Made by a program: the position numbers and the translations under genes | Shown: in pieces, positions 18,895 through 27,105 of the stretch | Layout of the letters: each line of letters starts with the position of its first letter | Position numbering within the stretch: the stretch's first letter is position 1 | Notes under the pieces: model-generated | Told to the model about the DNA's origin: nothing | What the model saw: only the letters and a program-made list of their open reading frames with translations | Database searches by the model: none | Assembly (NCBI RefSeq): GCF_946886695.1 | Contig: NZ_CAMPJD010000013.1 | Coordinates: forward strand, 1 to 64,000 | Source of the DNA: an uncultured Pseudoxanthomonas sp. | GTDB taxonomy: Bacteria; Pseudomonadota; Gammaproteobacteria; Xanthomonadales; Xanthomonadaceae | Direction of reading: 5' to 3' | Length of the DNA stretch: 64,000 bases

Positions 18895-20907
18895 TTGTCG
18901 CGCACGACCGCTTCCCCCCGCCGCACCCGCCGGTTGCCCATCGCCCTGTTCCTGGGCGCCGCATCGCTTACCGCCCTGACCGCTGCCAGCGCCGCCGGCG
19001 GCCTGTTCGGGCTTCGTGCCCAGGCCTTTGCATCCCACGCCTGGATCCAGGCCGAAGATGACTTCGCCGAGTTGCGCCAGGATACGCGCGACCACGTCCT
19101 GCGCTTCTGGACGCGCGCTTCCGCCAACACCCGGCTCGCCCGCCGTGCGCGTGAACGCGCTGCCATCGGCACACCCGGCACCAGCACGGCCAATCCCGTC
19201 GTCCTCACGCCGGTTGCGCCCACCGTGGATTCAACCCCGGTCCTGAGCAGCGGCGGGCGGATCAGTTCGAATTCCTCCCGGCCACGGCTGGTGAACCTGC
19301 CCATGCCGGTGCCGGCGGTCGACAAGGCCTCTGCGGCCTACACCCGCTTCAAGGGCTGGGTGGATGCGGCCGTTGCCGGCAACCGCGGCTATGGCTTCAG
19401 TGCTGCCGAAGCCGCACTGATGTACCAGCTCTCGCCCGAAGCCAAGTACTGCACGCTGGCCGTCAGCATGGTCGAAGCTCAGGTCAGCGCGGCGGAATCC
19501 GCGATCGCTTCCGGCGGCCGTCCTGCCGTGGCAGGGGATTCCTACCTTGAGGTGGGCCCGATGATCGCCGATCTGGCGTCCACCATGACCGCCTGCGGCG
19601 GCAGCATCACCGCCGGCCAGCGCACCCGCTGGTCCGCATACGCGGAACAGGCGGTGTGGAACATCTGGAACTACAACAACGCCCAATGGGGCGGTCGCAG
19701 CCATCCATGGTCTGGCTGGTCGGTGAGCAATCCGGGCAACAACTACTACTACAGCTTCGTCGAAGCGACGATGTACTGGGCGCTGGCCAGCGGCAACGGC
19801 ACCTGGTTCAACTTCCTGCGCGACAACAAACTGCCTGCACTGCAGACCTACTTCGCCCGGTTGCCCGGCGGCGGCAGCAGCGAAGGCACCGGCTACGGCA
19901 CCTCGCACATGCGGCTGTTCTCGCTGTACCGCATCTGGCGCGATGCGACCGGCACCGACCTGGCCAATGCCAACAGCCACGCGTCCGACAGCATCCCGTA
20001 CTGGGTGCACGCCACGGTGCCCACGCTGGATCGCTTCGCGCCGATCGGCGACCAGGCGCGCAGTTCGGTTCCCGACATCTACGACTACCACCGCCGACTG
20101 ATGCTGGAGGCCCGTTCGGTGGCGACCAACCCGGTCGTGCAGAACCAGGCGACCTGGTGGCTCAACAACATCTCCATCGCGCGCATGGGCTCGGGCTTCA
20201 ACTATCGCTACGACCTGCTGCCCGCCGGCACCACGGCCACCGTACCACCGGAGTTGATCTACCACGCCCGTGGCACCGGACACCTGTTCGCACGCACCGG
20301 ATGGACGCGTGACGCGATGTGGCTGGCGATCGTGGCCGGGCCCTACAACGAGAGCCACGCCCACCAGGACCAGGGTTCGTTCACGCTGTTCTCCGGCGAC
20401 TGGCTGGCGGTCACCGCCAACATCTGGAGCCACAGTGGCATCAACCAGGGCACCGATGTGCACAACCTGGTGCGCTTCGTCCGGAATGGCACGGTGGCGC
20501 GTCAGTGCGAATCCACCGCGCGGGCCTCGACGCTCACGGTCAATCCCGGCAGCGGCGGCTCCTTCACCGCGGATGCCAACCTGACACCGGCGTTCTGCAA
20601 CAGCGACGCCGTGACCAACTGGCGCCGCAACTTCACCTTCGCCAACCGCCGCCTGACCGTCCGCGACACCTTCAGCGTCACCAGCGGCACCACCGCGACG
20701 TTCCAGGTGAACGTGCCGGTTGCGCCGACGCTGGTGAACAGCCGCGAAGCCACCGCAGGCCGCCTGCGCGTGCGCGTGCTGGAGCCGGCCAACGCCACGA
20801 TCAACAGCAATTTCAGCTCGGGCAAGTACGTCGAGGATGGCGCGCGCTTCCGCATCGACGTGCAGGGCGGCACCACCGGCTACGTCGTCGAATTGAGCGA
20901 GATCTGA
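18895..20907 (+). CDS. Heparinase II/III-like (alginate-lyase family) secreted protein 2
   Basis: Encodes 670 residues and is a paralogue of the preceding gene: WSGWSVSNPGNNYYYSF, LPGGGSSEGTGYG, VHATVPTLDRFAPIGDQARSS and GPYNESHAHQDQGSFTLF are nearly the same. It has an extra N-terminal segment (about 35-145: helical, then Thr/Val/Pro-rich) between the signal peptide and the catalytic part. The TTG start at 18895 has AGGAG seven bases upstream and leaves a clean signal peptide; a GTG at 18865 is in frame. It ends eight bases from a convergent glycosyltransferase gene. Confidence 0.82.
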   Translation: MSRTTASPRRTRRLPIALFLGAASLTALTAASAAGGLFGLRAQAFASHAWIQAEDDFAELRQDTRDHVLRFWTRASANTRLARRARERAAIGTPGTSTANPVVLTPVAPTVDSTPVLSSGGRISSNSSRPRLVNLPMPVPAVDKASAAYTRFKGWVDAAVAGNRGYGFSAAEAALMYQLSPEAKYCTLAVSMVEAQVSAAESAIASGGRPAVAGDSYLEVGPMIADLASTMTACGGSITAGQRTRWSAYAEQAVWNIWNYNNAQWGGRSHPWSGWSVSNPGNNYYYSFVEATMYWALASGNGTWFNFLRDNKLPALQTYFARLPGGGSSEGTGYGTSHMRLFSLYRIWRDATGTDLANANSHASDSIPYWVHATVPTLDRFAPIGDQARSSVPDIYDYHRRLMLEARSVATNPVVQNQATWWLNNISIARMGSGFNYRYDLLPAGTTATVPPELIYHARGTGHLFARTGWTRDAMWLAIVAGPYNESHAHQDQGSFTLFSGDWLAVTANIWSHSGINQGTDVHNLVRFVRNGTVARQCESTARASTLTVNPGSGGSFTADANLTPAFCNSDAVTNWRRNFTFANRRLTVRDTFSVTSGTTATFQVNVPVAPTLVNSREATAGRLRVRVLEPANATINSNFSSGKYVEDGARFRIDVQGGTTGYVVELSEI

Positions 20908-20915
20908 CCTGCCCT

Positions 20916-21839
20916 TCAGGGGCAGGCGTGAGGCCGCCGCCCGCGCGCGCGCAGGCGGCGGCGCATGTCCAGCAAGGGGACGGGGACGCAGCTGATCGAC
21001 ATCAGGCTGATGCGTTCCAGTGTGGGCCGCGCAAACAGTGCCGGCAGCAGCAGGCGACGTGCCGGCCGCAACCGGCGCGCATGGATCAGGTGGCGGGCGA
21101 ACTCCGTACGGATCGCCCGCACCTTCCATCCCACCATGGCCGACGGCAGGGACAACTGATCACCCAGCGTCTCGGCGTTGTGGATCTCCGCAGCGGCGCA
21201 GCGTTCGATACGACTGGTCAGGCTGCCTTCCACCGGCGTATAGCGGCCCACCAGGCCAGGGCAGGCACGCACCCGCCAGCCTGCGTGCGCGATGCGCAGC
21301 CACAGACTGTAGTCCTCCGCACCGATAAGCTCGCGCGCTTCGAAGAAGCCACCGAGGGTATCGAAGACCTCGCGGCGCACCACGCTCATCGAAGTGCATA
21401 TCCGGTTGCACCGCCACAGCAGGTCGAAATCCATGTCCGCCGGCAGCGCCAGGCGATCCTCGCGCGCACCCCCATGCAGCAGACCGGCACGCGGATCCGT
21501 CGCCAGCGCCATCTGCGCCTGCATCTTGTGCGGCAACCACGTGTCGTCCGCATCCAGGAAGGCCACCCACGCAGCCGAGGTCGCGCGCACGCCTGCATTG
21601 CGCGCGCTGGCGGGCCCACCATTGGGCTGTCGCAGCAGGTCGACGACGCCACCATAGCTCGCCACGATGCGCGCCACCTCGTCGCCATCCGGGGAGCCGT
21701 CGTCCACGACCACGATCTGGCGTGGCGGCAAGGTCTGCGCCACCACGCTATCCAGCGCGCGCGCCAGCGTGGCGGCGGCCTGATAGGCCGGGATCACCAC
21801 GGCGTAGTCGGGAACCGTCACGGGGGAAGACGATGCCAT
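20916..21839 (-). CDS. Family 2 glycosyltransferase
   Basis: Encodes 307 residues with a GT-A fold: VVIPAYQAAATLARALDS, VVDDGSPDG, metal-binding FLDADDTW, and GAEDYSLWLRIAHAG as the acceptor-side ED motif. It would add one sugar to the lipid-linked EPS unit at the cytoplasmic face; donor unknown. ATG 21839 lies two bases after the stop of the next glycosyltransferase gene, so the two are coupled. It is the last gene of the long minus-strand run 20916-31036. Confidence 0.88.
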   Translation of the reverse strand: MASSSPVTVPDYAVVIPAYQAAATLARALDSVVAQTLPPRQIVVVDDGSPDGDEVARIVASYGGVVDLLRQPNGGPASARNAGVRATSAAWVAFLDADDTWLPHKMQAQMALATDPRAGLLHGGAREDRLALPADMDFDLLWRCNRICTSMSVVRREVFDTLGGFFEARELIGAEDYSLWLRIAHAGWRVRACPGLVGRYTPVEGSLTSRIERCAAAEIHNAETLGDQLSLPSAMVGWKVRAIRTEFARHLIHARRLRPARRLLLPALFARPTLERISLMSISCVPVPLLDMRRRLRARGRRPHACP

Positions 21840-21841
21840 GC

Positions 21842-22633
21842 TCACGCCAACCTTGAGACGGGACGTCGCTTGAGCAGCGCATGCGCGATGTAGTGCAGCA
21901 TGCACCACGCCGACCGCGGCCACGGCAGACTCTCGATGTCGCGGTAAATCCGCCACTGCCAGCCGGCAGCGCGCAATTTGTTCGACGACACCGAACCTTC
22001 GCGGACGAGGTAGTACGCCAGCGGCCGCTCATCCGGTACGCGTTCGGCATGGCCGGCGCGGCGTACGCGATCAAGCCAGAACACGTAGTCCTCATGCCCC
22101 ATCTTCTGGAACGCCACCTCGCCCAGTGAGCGCTCGTAGATGCCGGTCAGGTTGCCGATGCGGTTGCTGTAGAGCATGCCGGCATAGTCCACGCGCGCCG
22201 GGGGCAGCACGGTCGCCAACGGCCTGCCATCCTCGCCCACGCGCTGGTAGGCGGTGTAGCACACGCGGGCACCGGTACGCTGCATGTGTTCCAGCTGCAG
22301 GGCGAGCTTGTCGTGTGTCCACCAGTCATCGCTGTCCAGGAACGCGACATGGCTTCCGCGTGCGGCCTGCAACCCCCGGTTGCGTGCAGCGGCAACCCCT
22401 CCGTTGGCCTGGTGGATCGCCACCACGCGCGGATCGCGCGCTGCGTACTCGTCCATGATCGCCGGCGAACCGTCGCGCGACCCGTCATTGACCAGGATCA
22501 GCTCCAGGTCCGCGTGGCTTTGCTGCAGGACCGAATCGATGGACCGGCGCATCGTGGCCTCTGCGTTGTACACAGGCATCACCACGCTGACCGTCGGCGC
22601 ATCCACAGCGGAATCTGGCCGGATGCCCGTCAC
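21842..22633 (-). CDS. Family 2 glycosyltransferase
   Basis: Encodes 263 residues with a GT-A fold: VSVVMPVYNAEATMRRSIDS, LVNDGSRDGS, FLDSDDWW and GHEDYVFWLDRVRRAG. It resembles small O-antigen/EPS transferases such as WfaP/WfgS-type enzymes. The GTG at 22633 overlaps the upstream stop (GTGA), which decides the start over an ORF opening at 22666. Donor and acceptor are unknown. Confidence 0.88.
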   Translation of the reverse strand: MTGIRPDSAVDAPTVSVVMPVYNAEATMRRSIDSVLQQSHADLELILVNDGSRDGSPAIMDEYAARDPRVVAIHQANGGVAAARNRGLQAARGSHVAFLDSDDWWTHDKLALQLEHMQRTGARVCYTAYQRVGEDGRPLATVLPPARVDYAGMLYSNRIGNLTGIYERSLGEVAFQKMGHEDYVFWLDRVRRAGHAERVPDERPLAYYLVREGSVSSNKLRAAGWQWRIYRDIESLPWPRSAWCMLHYIAHALLKRRPVSRLA

Positions 22634-23826
22634 GCGGCCGCCTGTGCCACCTTGCCGCCTGCCCATGAGGCACGCGGGGCGGGCAATGCATAGTCGCGGT
22701 AAGCGCCGGGATTGCCCTGCATGCCCGCCTCTGCCGCCTTGACGATGTTGTAGGCCTCGCGCGCGGTGACGTAATGCAGCACGTACCGCTTGCCATCGTT
22801 GTAGGCGGATTCAAGGTAGTCGTGCATCGCATCGACCGGCGGGCCGAGCAGCGTATCGATGTCGCCTTCCTGCGTGCCGTGGGTATGGATCTTCACGAAC
22901 AGCCAGTCGGGCCTGCCCTGTACGTGGACGCCCGCACGCACCCAGGCATCCACCCGTTGCGGCGTCGGCGGCTGGCCCCTGCGCACATCGGCATTTTCGA
23001 TGCGCGGGATGATGCCCATGCGTCGATCCTTCCAGTTCAGGCCAAGCGGCCCCTGGATGAGCATCAGGTCGCCACTCGCCTGTCCACCGACGCGGACCGG
23101 CACGCCCTGGTCGTGCGACTTCGGCGCATGCGGATCGTCGGTGGCGTAGTAGATGCTGTTGATGGTGCTGGTCTGGGTGTCGCTGGGCGCGGAGGGCAGC
23201 GTGAAGTCGGCGTAGCATCCCAGCTCCCGCAACAGGATCAGCTCGTTGTCCAGGCCGCACCAGCGACCGTCGGGCCGCGAATTGTCCAGGCACCAGTTGC
23301 CGTGGATGAAACCGAAGCGGAGTTCGCCCGTGGCCGGATCGCGCGGAAGCGCACCGTGGCGCTCGTGCAGCACACGGCAGAAGCGCGACATGCCTTCCTT
23401 GAAGTTGGCTTCGGTGTCGTTGTCGTGGTGCAGGTGCACTTCGATCTCGCCATAGCCTTCCGTGCACAGCGCGGAGAGCTTGTCGAGGTATTCCGGCACG
23501 TACTCCTCTTCGGGGTAGAAGAAGCTGTGCTGGGGCGGCCGGCCATCCGCATCCCGGTGGCGTCCGGCCAGCGTGCGGTAATCGCGGCACCAGCGATCCA
23601 CGCGCTCGCGCTGCGTCGCTTCATCCGCACCATGCCACATGGGCTCGAAGTGGTCGACGAAGCAGAACATCACATGCACGGGACCATCAACGGCGCGCAT
23701 GCGCGGGCGCCGCAGGTAGTTACCGATCCAGAGTTCCATGTTGCGCGAACGCAGCAGCTTCCAGATCGCCAGCACGGTCGCCAGGATCACGACGGCCAGT
23801 CCCGCCAGCCACATCACACCGTCCAA
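22630..23826 (-). CDS. Membrane-anchored protein resembling glycoside hydrolase/deacetylase fold
   Basis: Encodes about 398 residues. One N-terminal helix (LAGLAVVILATVLAIWKLL) is followed by a soluble domain with conserved-looking acid/His motifs: CFVDHFEPMW, EVHLHHDNDT, FGFIHGNWCLDNSRPDG and FVKIHTHGTQEGD. These recall the metal-binding motifs of the glycoside hydrolase/deacetylase superfamily, but it is not a standard NodB protein. Start is TTG 23826 with AGGGGG close upstream; ATG 23814 is an alternative. Its place between glycosyltransferases and a NodB deacetylase suggests polymer modification. Confidence 0.6.
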   Translation of the reverse strand: MDGVMWLAGLAVVILATVLAIWKLLRSRNMELWIGNYLRRPRMRAVDGPVHVMFCFVDHFEPMWHGADEATQRERVDRWCRDYRTLAGRHRDADGRPPQHSFFYPEEEYVPEYLDKLSALCTEGYGEIEVHLHHDNDTEANFKEGMSRFCRVLHERHGALPRDPATGELRFGFIHGNWCLDNSRPDGRWCGLDNELILLRELGCYADFTLPSAPSDTQTSTINSIYYATDDPHAPKSHDQGVPVRVGGQASGDLMLIQGPLGLNWKDRRMGIIPRIENADVRRGQPPTPQRVDAWVRAGVHVQGRPDWLFVKIHTHGTQEGDIDTLLGPPVDAMHDYLESAYNDGKRYVLHYVTAREAYNIVKAAEAGMQGNPGAYRDYALPAPRASWAGGKVAQAAA

Positions 23827-23927
23827 GCATCCCCCTGTCGTTGCCGGCGCATGGTCGCGCCATCGTCACTCCAGAAAACGCGACAACGCGAATGCACCGG
23901 CCATCCCTCGCCGGTGTGCGGCATGGA

Positions 23928-24569
23928 TCAATGCACGTGCGGCAGGGCGCGGAGATCGAAGCCCTGGGATTTCCATGCGGGTATCAGCTGCCGCAGTAGT
24001 TCGAGCGAATGCTCGCTGTCGTCGTGCATCAGGATGATGTCGCCACCGCGCGGCGGATGGCGCCCGATCGTCTCCAGCAACTCCGGCACCGGACGGCGGC
24101 TGTAGTCCAGGCTGTCGTACGACCAGTAGTCGATGCGGTGCCGGCGACCCACCAGCCTCGCCAGCATCGGCACGCTCAACACGCCGCGGGGTGGCCGGAA
24201 TGCGTGGCGTGTGCGGCCGTCGATGCCCTGCAGGAGTTTCTCGGTGCGATCGATCTCCTCCATCTGCTGCCCCAGCGTCAGCGATTCGAAGACCGGATGC
24301 GAGTACGAATGGTTGCCCAGCGTGTGCCCTTCCGAGGCGATGCGGCGCGCGAGTGCGTCGTGCTTTTCCACCTCGCGTCCCACCAGGAAGAAGCTGGCCT
24401 TGGCATCATGCTCCGCCAGCAGGTCCAGCAACGGCGGCGTATGCGCGGGATGCGGGCCATCGTCGAACGTCAGGTACAACGTGCGCCGCCCCCCGCTCGG
24501 GCCGGCGGTCGACAACCAGCCGTTCGGCAGGAAGCGCAGCAGTTTCAGGCGTCGTGGGCGTGGATTCAT
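23928..24569 (-). CDS. NodB-type polysaccharide deacetylase
   Basis: Encodes 213 residues, essentially one NodB domain. Motif 1 is TFDDGP (34-39, catalytic Asp36, metal Asp37), motif 2 is HSYSH (His87, His91), motif 3 is RPPRG (125-129), and LMHDD closes the site. All catalytic residues are present. There is no signal peptide, so it probably acts on cytoplasmic lipid-linked intermediates or N-acetyl sugars before export, though a weak N-terminal basic-hydrophobic stretch leaves membrane association possible. Confidence 0.9.
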   Translation of the reverse strand: MNPRPRRLKLLRFLPNGWLSTAGPSGGRRTLYLTFDDGPHPAHTPPLLDLLAEHDAKASFFLVGREVEKHDALARRIASEGHTLGNHSYSHPVFESLTLGQQMEEIDRTEKLLQGIDGRTRHAFRPPRGVLSVPMLARLVGRRHRIDYWSYDSLDYSRRPVPELLETIGRHPPRGGDIILMHDDSEHSLELLRQLIPAWKSQGFDLRALPHVH

Positions 24570-24599
24570 GACGATCAGGTTACCGGGAAGCGCAGGAGT

Positions 24600-25751
24600 T
24601 CATGAGATGCGTCCCTGCACGGCCATCGCACCGGATGACATGTCCTGACCGTCATCCTCATAGAGGCCATGGTAACGCTCGGCCATGGTGCGGAACGAGG
24701 CTTCCGCCTGCGCCCAGGCCTGGCCGGCCCGGCCCATCGTCGCCGCACGGTCGCCGCCGCGCAGCAGCGCGATCAACGCCGTGGCGAGTGCCGCCGCATC
24801 CCCCGACGGCACCAGCCGGCCATTCACGCCCTCGCGGACGATCTCCCGGTTGCCACCCACATCGGTGGCCACGATCGGAAGCCCGGCGGCGCACGCTTCC
24901 AGCAGCGCGATCGAATAGCCTTCGCTGGAAGACGACAGCGCGAACACTTCCATGCCCATGAGCAGGCGCGGCACATCATGGCGATCACCGAGGAACCTGA
25001 CCGCGTCCGCCAACCCGGCTTGCGTCGCCTGGGCTTCCAGTGCCTCGCGCAGGGGGCCATCGCCGACAATGGCGAGTACGGCTTCCGGCACCTGCACGCG
25101 GACCTTGGCAAAGGCGCGGAGCAGCAGTGCGTGGTCTTTCACCGGCTGCAGGCGCCCCACGGTCCCGATGATCCGGCTGCCCGCAGGCCAGCCAAGCTCG
25201 GCAGCGAGCGTCCGGCGTGCATCCGGATCAGCGGAACGGAAGCGCTCCAGCCGGATGCCGTTCGGCACGGCCAGCAGGCCATGCCGCGGATGCACGCCCT
25301 CCTCGGCGAACCGCTCGCGCGCCGCTTCGCACACCGCGACGGCGTAGTCGGTGAAGCGCATGCTCTGCCGATACAGCCATTCCTGGCGACCACTGCGCGA
25401 GCGCCCTCCCATGCCGTGGCGCGTGTTGATGCGGCACTTCACCGGAAGACCCAGCGACGCGATGACGGCGTAGTAGTGCGCCATCGCGTTGTGCGTATGG
25501 ACGACCGCGTCGGGCGACTGCCTCAGCAATTCACGTGCGCGGCGCAACGCGCGCAGGTCCAGGCCCGGTTGCTTGCCGCATGCATCCACCCGGACACCGC
25601 TGGCCAGCAGTTCCCTGGCCAGCAGGCCCAGCTTGAACAGGCAGATGACCCGGCACTGGTGGCCCGCCTCGCGCTGGCTCGCGATCAGGTCCACCACGGT
25701 GCGTTCCAGGCCGCCCCGGTCAAGGTTCTCGACGAAATGCACGATCTCCAC
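24600..25751 (-). CDS. Family 4 glycosyltransferase (TIGR03088-like)
   Basis: Encodes 383 residues with a GT-B fold. IVHFVENLDRGGLERTVVDLI at the start resembles the sugar transferase of exosortase-A loci. The C-terminal half has IGTVGRLQPVKDHALLL and the EGYSIALLEACAAGLPIVATDVGG E-x7-E motif. The GTG start at 25751 is preferred because AGGAAG is five bases upstream and homology begins there; the frame stays open to 25787. It starts seven bases after the stop of the CapK-like gene. Confidence 0.9.
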   Translation of the reverse strand: MEIVHFVENLDRGGLERTVVDLIASQREAGHQCRVICLFKLGLLARELLASGVRVDACGKQPGLDLRALRRARELLRQSPDAVVHTHNAMAHYYAVIASLGLPVKCRINTRHGMGGRSRSGRQEWLYRQSMRFTDYAVAVCEAARERFAEEGVHPRHGLLAVPNGIRLERFRSADPDARRTLAAELGWPAGSRIIGTVGRLQPVKDHALLLRAFAKVRVQVPEAVLAIVGDGPLREALEAQATQAGLADAVRFLGDRHDVPRLLMGMEVFALSSSSEGYSIALLEACAAGLPIVATDVGGNREIVREGVNGRLVPSGDAAALATALIALLRGGDRAATMGRAGQAWAQAEASFRTMAERYHGLYEDDGQDMSSGAMAVQGRIS

Positions 25752-25758
25752 GCTCTTC

Positions 25759-27105
25759 CTACCCTCCAAGTTCCGACACGGTGACACGCTGCTTGCCGCT
25801 GGGTGTCAGCGGGATCTCGTCCGTGAGGCGGAAGTTCAGGACGACACTGTCGCCCACGACCTTGACCAGTTCGCTCCGCACCTGCTCGATGACGCCAGCG
25901 TCGAAGCCTGCGTCCGGCACGATCAGGATCTCGAACGCATCCAGTTGTTTCTGCACCACCTGGTAGCGGCGCACGCCGGTCGCCCCCAGGAAGGCATACA
26001 CGATGTATTCGCCAGGCACGAACCGGCCATCGCGCGTGCGCAATGCATCCAGCTTGCGTCCATCGACGCGCGCAAGCCTTGGCAGTCCGCGTCCGCACGC
26101 GCACTGACCGTGGCCGGGCGTGGCCAGGTCGCCATTGACATACCGGAGCAGCGGCATGCCCAGGTTGTGCAGGTCGGTGACCACCAGTTCGCGCGGGCCT
26201 TCTCCGCCCACGCTTTCGCCATGGCCAAGCTCCACCTTCAGATGGTCCGCGTTGACGTGCAGACCATCGCGGTGCTCGCATTCGGCGGCGATCAGCATGA
26301 ATTCGCGGCAGCCGTAGGTGTTGTAGGCCGGCGCGCCGAAGGCCTGTTCGATGCGCGCGCGCTGCGTGTCATGCAGCGCCTCGGCGGCACCCAGGATCCG
26401 CAGCGGCGCATGCACCCGGCGACCGGTGGCGATCAGCCAGTCGGCCATCTCCACGATGGGCGCCACGTAGGACACGATGGTCTCGGGCTGGAAACGGTCG
26501 ATCGCATCGGCGTACTCCGCCATGCGCGTGCGGTCCATTTCGAAGGCATTGAGCATGCGGCGGTTGAACGCCCCATGGAAAAGGAGGTCCTTGCGCTTCT
26601 GCGCGCCGAGCGGCGTGCCCCACAGGTAGAGGGAGCGCTGCCCCAGCCGGGCGCCGGCCCATCCGTAGCCACGCCACATGATCGCCACGCGACGTTCGTA
26701 ACTGTCGCGGGTATAGCCGAACTTCAAGGGTTCGCCCGTCGAGCCGCCGGTGGTCTTGTAAAGCAGGCCGGCACGCTGCGGGCCGGCGATCAGGCGCTCG
26801 AAGTTGGCGCGGATCGTGGGCTTGTCCAGAACGGGCAGCCGGGCGTAGTGCGCGGGATCGCGGATGTCCTCCGGCGCGGCAATGCCAAGCCCGGCCCAGG
26901 TTTCCCGGTAATACGGCACGTGCTCCCAGCAATGGCGTAGCAGGGCCTGCAGCTTCTGCCATTGCAGCGCATCGATCTGCTCCGGCGCCAGCCATTGCTG
27001 CTGTTCGTACTCGCGCAGGTACGACAGTGTCTTGCGTCCGCGCAGGCCGGATTCGTACGCGGGGAAAAGCACGTGGCGGAACAGGGATTCGTAGAGACCC
27101 GTCAT
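25759..27105 (-). CDS. PaaK/CapK-like AMP-forming ligase family protein
   Basis: Encodes 448 residues of the phenylacetate-CoA ligase branch of adenylating enzymes. The ATP motif is YKTTGGSTGEPLKF, with later AYNTYGCREFMLI, VVTDLHNLGMPLLRYVNGD and a C-terminal TPSGKQR Lys. CapK relatives occur in capsule and EPS loci and probably activate an acid for attachment to sugar or carrier; the substrate is unknown. The ATG overlaps the flippase stop (ATGA). It is distinct from the acyl ligase at 47115. Confidence 0.85.
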   Translation of the reverse strand: MTGLYESLFRHVLFPAYESGLRGRKTLSYLREYEQQQWLAPEQIDALQWQKLQALLRHCWEHVPYYRETWAGLGIAAPEDIRDPAHYARLPVLDKPTIRANFERLIAGPQRAGLLYKTTGGSTGEPLKFGYTRDSYERRVAIMWRGYGWAGARLGQRSLYLWGTPLGAQKRKDLLFHGAFNRRMLNAFEMDRTRMAEYADAIDRFQPETIVSYVAPIVEMADWLIATGRRVHAPLRILGAAEALHDTQRARIEQAFGAPAYNTYGCREFMLIAAECEHRDGLHVNADHLKVELGHGESVGGEGPRELVVTDLHNLGMPLLRYVNGDLATPGHGQCACGRGLPRLARVDGRKLDALRTRDGRFVPGEYIVYAFLGATGVRRYQVVQKQLDAFEILIVPDAGFDAGVIEQVRSELVKVVGDSVVLNFRLTDEIPLTPSGKQRVTVSELGG

